From CAJMNU01 sp905214855 (lineage in GTDB: Bacteria > Bacillota > Clostridia > Lachnospirales > Lachnospiraceae): DNA of 64,000 bases. Shown here in pieces: positions 61,381-64,000 of the stretch. The DNA lies in assembly GCA_937890595.1 (NCBI GenBank), contig CALADM010000023.1, positions 8,909 to 72,908 of the forward strand, written 5' to 3'. The notes under the pieces are model-generated. The model ran no database searches and was not told the DNA's origin. It worked only from the letters and a program-made list of their open reading frames with translations. Made by a program: the position numbers and the translations under genes. The first letter of the stretch is position 1; the number at the start of each line of letters is the position of its first letter.

Positions 61381-63501
61381 TTGGCTGGAAGAGAATATCC
61401 ATTAGAGAGAACCAGAAATATTGGAATTATGGCTCATATCGATGCTGGTAAAACTACCACTACAGAGCGTATTCTGTATTATACTGGTATTAACTACAAA
61501 ATCGGTGATACACATGATGGTACTGCTACCATGGACTGGATGGCTCAGGAGCAGGAGAGAGGTATCACTATTACTTCAGCCGCTACCACATGTCATTGGA
61601 CATTGCAGGAAAACTGCAAGCCAAAAGCTGGTGCTTTAGAGCATCGTATCAACATTATTGATACCCCAGGACACGTTGACTTTACTGTAGAGGTAGAGCG
61701 TTCTCTTCGTGTTTTGGACGGCGCTGTTGGCGTTTTCTGTGCAAAGGGTGGTGTAGAGCCGCAGTCCGAGAACGTTTGGAGACAGGCTGACACATATAAC
61801 GTACCGAGAATGGCATTCATCAACAAGATGGACATTTTAGGTGCAAACTTCTACGGTGCGGTAGACCAGATCAAAACTCGTCTGGGCAAGAATGCAATCT
61901 GCATTCAGTTACCAATCGGTAAAGAAGATGAATTTAAGGGAATCATTGATCTGTTTGAGATGAAGGCTTACATCTACAATGATGATAAGGGCGATGACAT
62001 CTCTATCGTAGATATCCCTGAAGATATGAAAGATGACGCAGAACTGTATCGTACTGAATTAGTAGAGAAAATCTGCGAGCTTGATGATGACCTGATGATG
62101 ATGTATCTGGAAGGCGAAGAGCCAAGCAACGAGGAAATGAAGAAAGTACTGCGTAAGGCAACTTGCGAGTGTACAGCAGTTCCGGTTTGCTGTGGTACAG
62201 CATACAGAAACAAAGGTGTTCAGAAACTCCTGGATGCTATCATCGAGTTTATGCCATCTCCACTTGATATCCCTCCGATCAAAGGTACTGATATGGAAGG
62301 TAACGAGATGGTTAGACATTCTTCCGACGAAGAGCCATTCTCTGCTCTTGCATTCAAGATCATGACTGACCCATTCGTAGGTAAACTTGCATTCTTCCGT
62401 GTGTATTCTGGTACTCTGAACTCCGGTTCTTATGTACTGAACTCCACAAAGGGCAAGAAAGAGCGTGTTGGACGTATCTTACAGATGCATGCTAACAAGA
62501 GACAGGAGCTGGATAAGGTTTATTCCGGTGATATCGCTGCAGCAGTAGGCTTTAAGCTGACTACTACAGGTGATACAATCTGTGATGAGCAGCATCCGGT
62601 TATTCTGGAATCCATGGAGTTCCCAGAGCCAGTTATTGATATTGCTATCGAGCCTAAGACCAAAGCTGGTCAGGACAAGATGGGCGAGGCTCTTGTAAAA
62701 CTTGCAGAAGAAGACCCAACATTCCGTGTTCACACTGATACAGAGACTGGTCAGACCATCATCTCTGGTATGGGTGAGCTGCATCTGGAGATCATCGTTG
62801 ACCGTCTGCTTCGTGAATTCAAGGTAGAGGCTAACGTAGGTGCTCCTCAGGTAGCATACAAAGAGACATTCACAAAACCGGTTGATCAGGAATACAAGTA
62901 CGCAAAGCAGTCTGGTGGACGTGGTCAGTACGGTCATTGTAAAGTTAAATTTACACCAATGGATCCAAACGGTGAAGAGACATTCAAGTTTGAGTCCAGC
63001 GTAGTCGGTGGTGCGATTCCGAAGGAATACATTCCGGCTGTTGGCGCAGGTATCGAAGAGGCAACCAAGGCTGGTATTCTTGGTGGATTCCCAGTACTGG
63101 GTGTAAACGCTAACGTATATGATGGTTCTTACCATGAGGTCGACTCTTCCGAGATGGCATTTAAGATCGCAGGATCTATGGCATTCAAGGAAGCTATGAA
63201 GAAGGCAGGTACTGTTCTTCTTGAGCCGATCATGAAGGTAGAGGTTACAATGCCTGAAGAATACATGGGTGATGTAATCGGAGACCTGAACTCCCGTCGT
63301 GGACGTATCGAGGGTATGGAAGACATCGGTGGCGGTAAGCTGATCAAGGCTTATGTTCCGCTGGCTGAGATGTTCGGATATTCCACAGATCTTCGTTCCA
63401 GTACACAGGGACGTGGTAACTACTCTATGTTCTTCGAGAAATATGAGCAGGTACCGAAGTCTGTACAGGAGAAGATCCTTGCAGCAAAGAACGGCAAATA
63501 A
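61381..63501 (+). CDS. fusA: Elongation factor G
   Basis: 706 residues. The GTPase P-loop AHIDAGKTTTTE (about residues 17-28), switch segment RGITITSAATT, DTPGHVDFTVEV and NKMD (about 142-145) are intact, followed by the usual domains II-V. The start is TTG 61381 with AAGGAGG upstream, the only in-frame start before the conserved head. It drives ribosome translocation. Confidence 0.99.
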   Translation: MAGREYPLERTRNIGIMAHIDAGKTTTTERILYYTGINYKIGDTHDGTATMDWMAQEQERGITITSAATTCHWTLQENCKPKAGALEHRINIIDTPGHVDFTVEVERSLRVLDGAVGVFCAKGGVEPQSENVWRQADTYNVPRMAFINKMDILGANFYGAVDQIKTRLGKNAICIQLPIGKEDEFKGIIDLFEMKAYIYNDDKGDDISIVDIPEDMKDDAELYRTELVEKICELDDDLMMMYLEGEEPSNEEMKKVLRKATCECTAVPVCCGTAYRNKGVQKLLDAIIEFMPSPLDIPPIKGTDMEGNEMVRHSSDEEPFSALAFKIMTDPFVGKLAFFRVYSGTLNSGSYVLNSTKGKKERVGRILQMHANKRQELDKVYSGDIAAAVGFKLTTTGDTICDEQHPVILESMEFPEPVIDIAIEPKTKAGQDKMGEALVKLAEEDPTFRVHTDTETGQTIISGMGELHLEIIVDRLLREFKVEANVGAPQVAYKETFTKPVDQEYKYAKQSGGRGQYGHCKVKFTPMDPNGEETFKFESSVVGGAIPKEYIPAVGAGIEEATKAGILGGFPVLGVNANVYDGSYHEVDSSEMAFKIAGSMAFKEAMKKAGTVLLEPIMKVEVTMPEEYMGDVIGDLNSRRGRIEGMEDIGGGKLIKAYVPLAEMFGYSTDLRSSTQGRGNYSMFFEKYEQVPKSVQEKILAAKNGK

Positions 63502-63566
63502 GACGTGATGATGCCGGGAGCGGGAAACCGCAGGCGGCTTTGAAACGTGATAAAATGTCTGTATAG

Positions 63567-63600
63567 CATTCCGTATCGGACGCAGGTTCGGTACGGGGTG
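63567..63600 (+). other. Hairpin between fusA and the tuf promoter
   Basis: A 12-bp stem (63567-63578 with 63589-63600), four pairs being G-U, closes a 10-nt loop. No U-tract follows, so it is not a standard terminator; it could be an attenuator or an RNA-stability element. Confidence 0.45.
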
Positions 63601-63616
63601 TAAAAGCAAATTAGGC

Positions 63617-63645
63617 TTGAAAATTATTGACAAATAGAATATAAT
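63617..63645 (+). promoter_or_regulatory. Internal promoter of tuf
   Basis: TTGAAA at 63617-63622, a 17-nt spacer and TATAAT at 63640-63645, about 75 nt before the tuf start. It would give tuf expression in addition to read-through from the str operon. Confidence 0.75.
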
Positions 63646-63721
63646 AAAAGATAGCCTGAATTGTATATAATAGAAAAGCCTTGTAATTTTATGAGGCGCA
63701 AATTAAGGAGGACGTTATAAA

Positions 63722-64000
63722 ATGGCTAAAGCTAAGTTTGAAAGAAACAAACCGCATTGTAACATTGGTACCATCGGCCACGTTGACCATGGTAAAACAA
63801 CTTTAACAGCTGCTATTACCAAAACTATGCATGAGAGATATGGCACAGGTGAGGCTGTTGCTTTCGAGAATATCGATAAAGCTCCAGAAGAGAGAGAGCG
63901 TGGAATCACAATTTCTACTTCTCACGTTGAGTATGAGACTCCAAACAGACACTACGCTCACGTTGACTGCCCAGGACATGCTGACTACGTTAAGAACATG
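63722..64000 (+). CDS. tuf: Elongation factor Tu, N-terminal part (cut by window edge)
   Basis: 93 residues up to the end of the window. The P-loop GHVDHGKTTL, switch I region ERERGITI and the DCPGHADYVKNM motif are intact. AAGGAGG precedes ATG 63722. The rest of the gene lies beyond the edge. Confidence 0.98.
   Translation, partial: MAKAKFERNKPHCNIGTIGHVDHGKTTLTAAITKTMHERYGTGEAVAFENIDKAPEERERGITISTSHVEYETPNRHYAHVDCPGHADYVKNM

Noticed and set aside
62479..63633. Long open frame on the minus strand (384 codons) opposite fusA
   Set aside because: It is a shadow of the highly biased fusA coding sequence; the translation has no motif and EF-G is certain on the plus strand.

Overview
The window looks like a chromosomal segment of a low-to-moderate GC Clostridia bacterium, most likely a gut Lachnospiraceae. 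The signs are strong AGGAGG ribosome sites, sigma-A promoters with extended -10 boxes, an rpsL-rpsG-fusA-tuf operon, a ThiT thiamine transporter under a TPP riboswitch, a Csp-like S8 peptidase, an LCP ligase and choline-binding repeats. The genus cannot be fixed from the sequence alone. No tRNA, rRNA, CRISPR array, transposase or integrase was seen.

Layout. (1) 324-9971 is a tight cell-surface sugar operon: four genes for GDP-D-glycero-D-manno-heptose (hddC, hddA, gmhB, gmhA), a polytopic membrane protein, three genes for CDP-4-keto-3,6-dideoxyglucose chemistry (rfbF, rfbG, rfbH), a LicD-type phosphotransferase and a polyprenyl-phosphate glycosyltransferase. (2) 10014-20970 is mostly housekeeping and transport: a lipoprotein, a ROK sugar kinase, a zinc phospholipase C-like protein, AGCS and CaCA transporters, a cyclophilin, a GNAT enzyme, a YesL protein, ispE and a GntR regulator. 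(3) 21118-24177 holds an O-antigen-ligase-like protein and a first initiating sugar-phosphate transferase. (4) 24178-37642 is a visibly AT-richer cassette: five GT2 glycosyltransferases, a Wzm/Wzt ABC exporter, a methyltransferase with a repeat-built coiled coil, an acyltransferase, an LtaS-like sulfatase and a diacylglycerol kinase. (5) 37749-41919 carries small accessory genes: a PD-(D/E)XK-like protein, HAD, a short coiled-coil protein, NUDIX and a secreted choline-binding-repeat protein. (6) 42333-51183 is a second sugar operon: a ThDP enzyme, a sugar-nucleotide SDR, three glycosyltransferases and a second initiating transferase, followed by an LCP ligase. (7) 53368-64000 holds HtrA, a ClpX-like ATPase, a Csp-like S8 protein, an LspA-like protein, ThiT with its riboswitch, and the str operon up to a truncated tuf.

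How it fits together. The two initiating transferases, ABC exporter, ligase-like protein, LCP protein, LtaS-like enzyme and LicD protein together describe production of at least two decorated cell-wall glycopolymers. Heptose and a 3,6-dideoxyhexose derivative are likely constituents. The ThDP enzyme and SDR at 42333-45388 are the right kinds of enzyme to extend the RfbFGH product into a branched-chain (yersiniose-like) sugar. The methyltransferase with its coiled coil, directly behind wzt, resembles in layout the WbdD chain-length ruler of Gram-negative ABC-dependent O antigens. These two ideas are inferences and are the best candidates for undescribed biology here.
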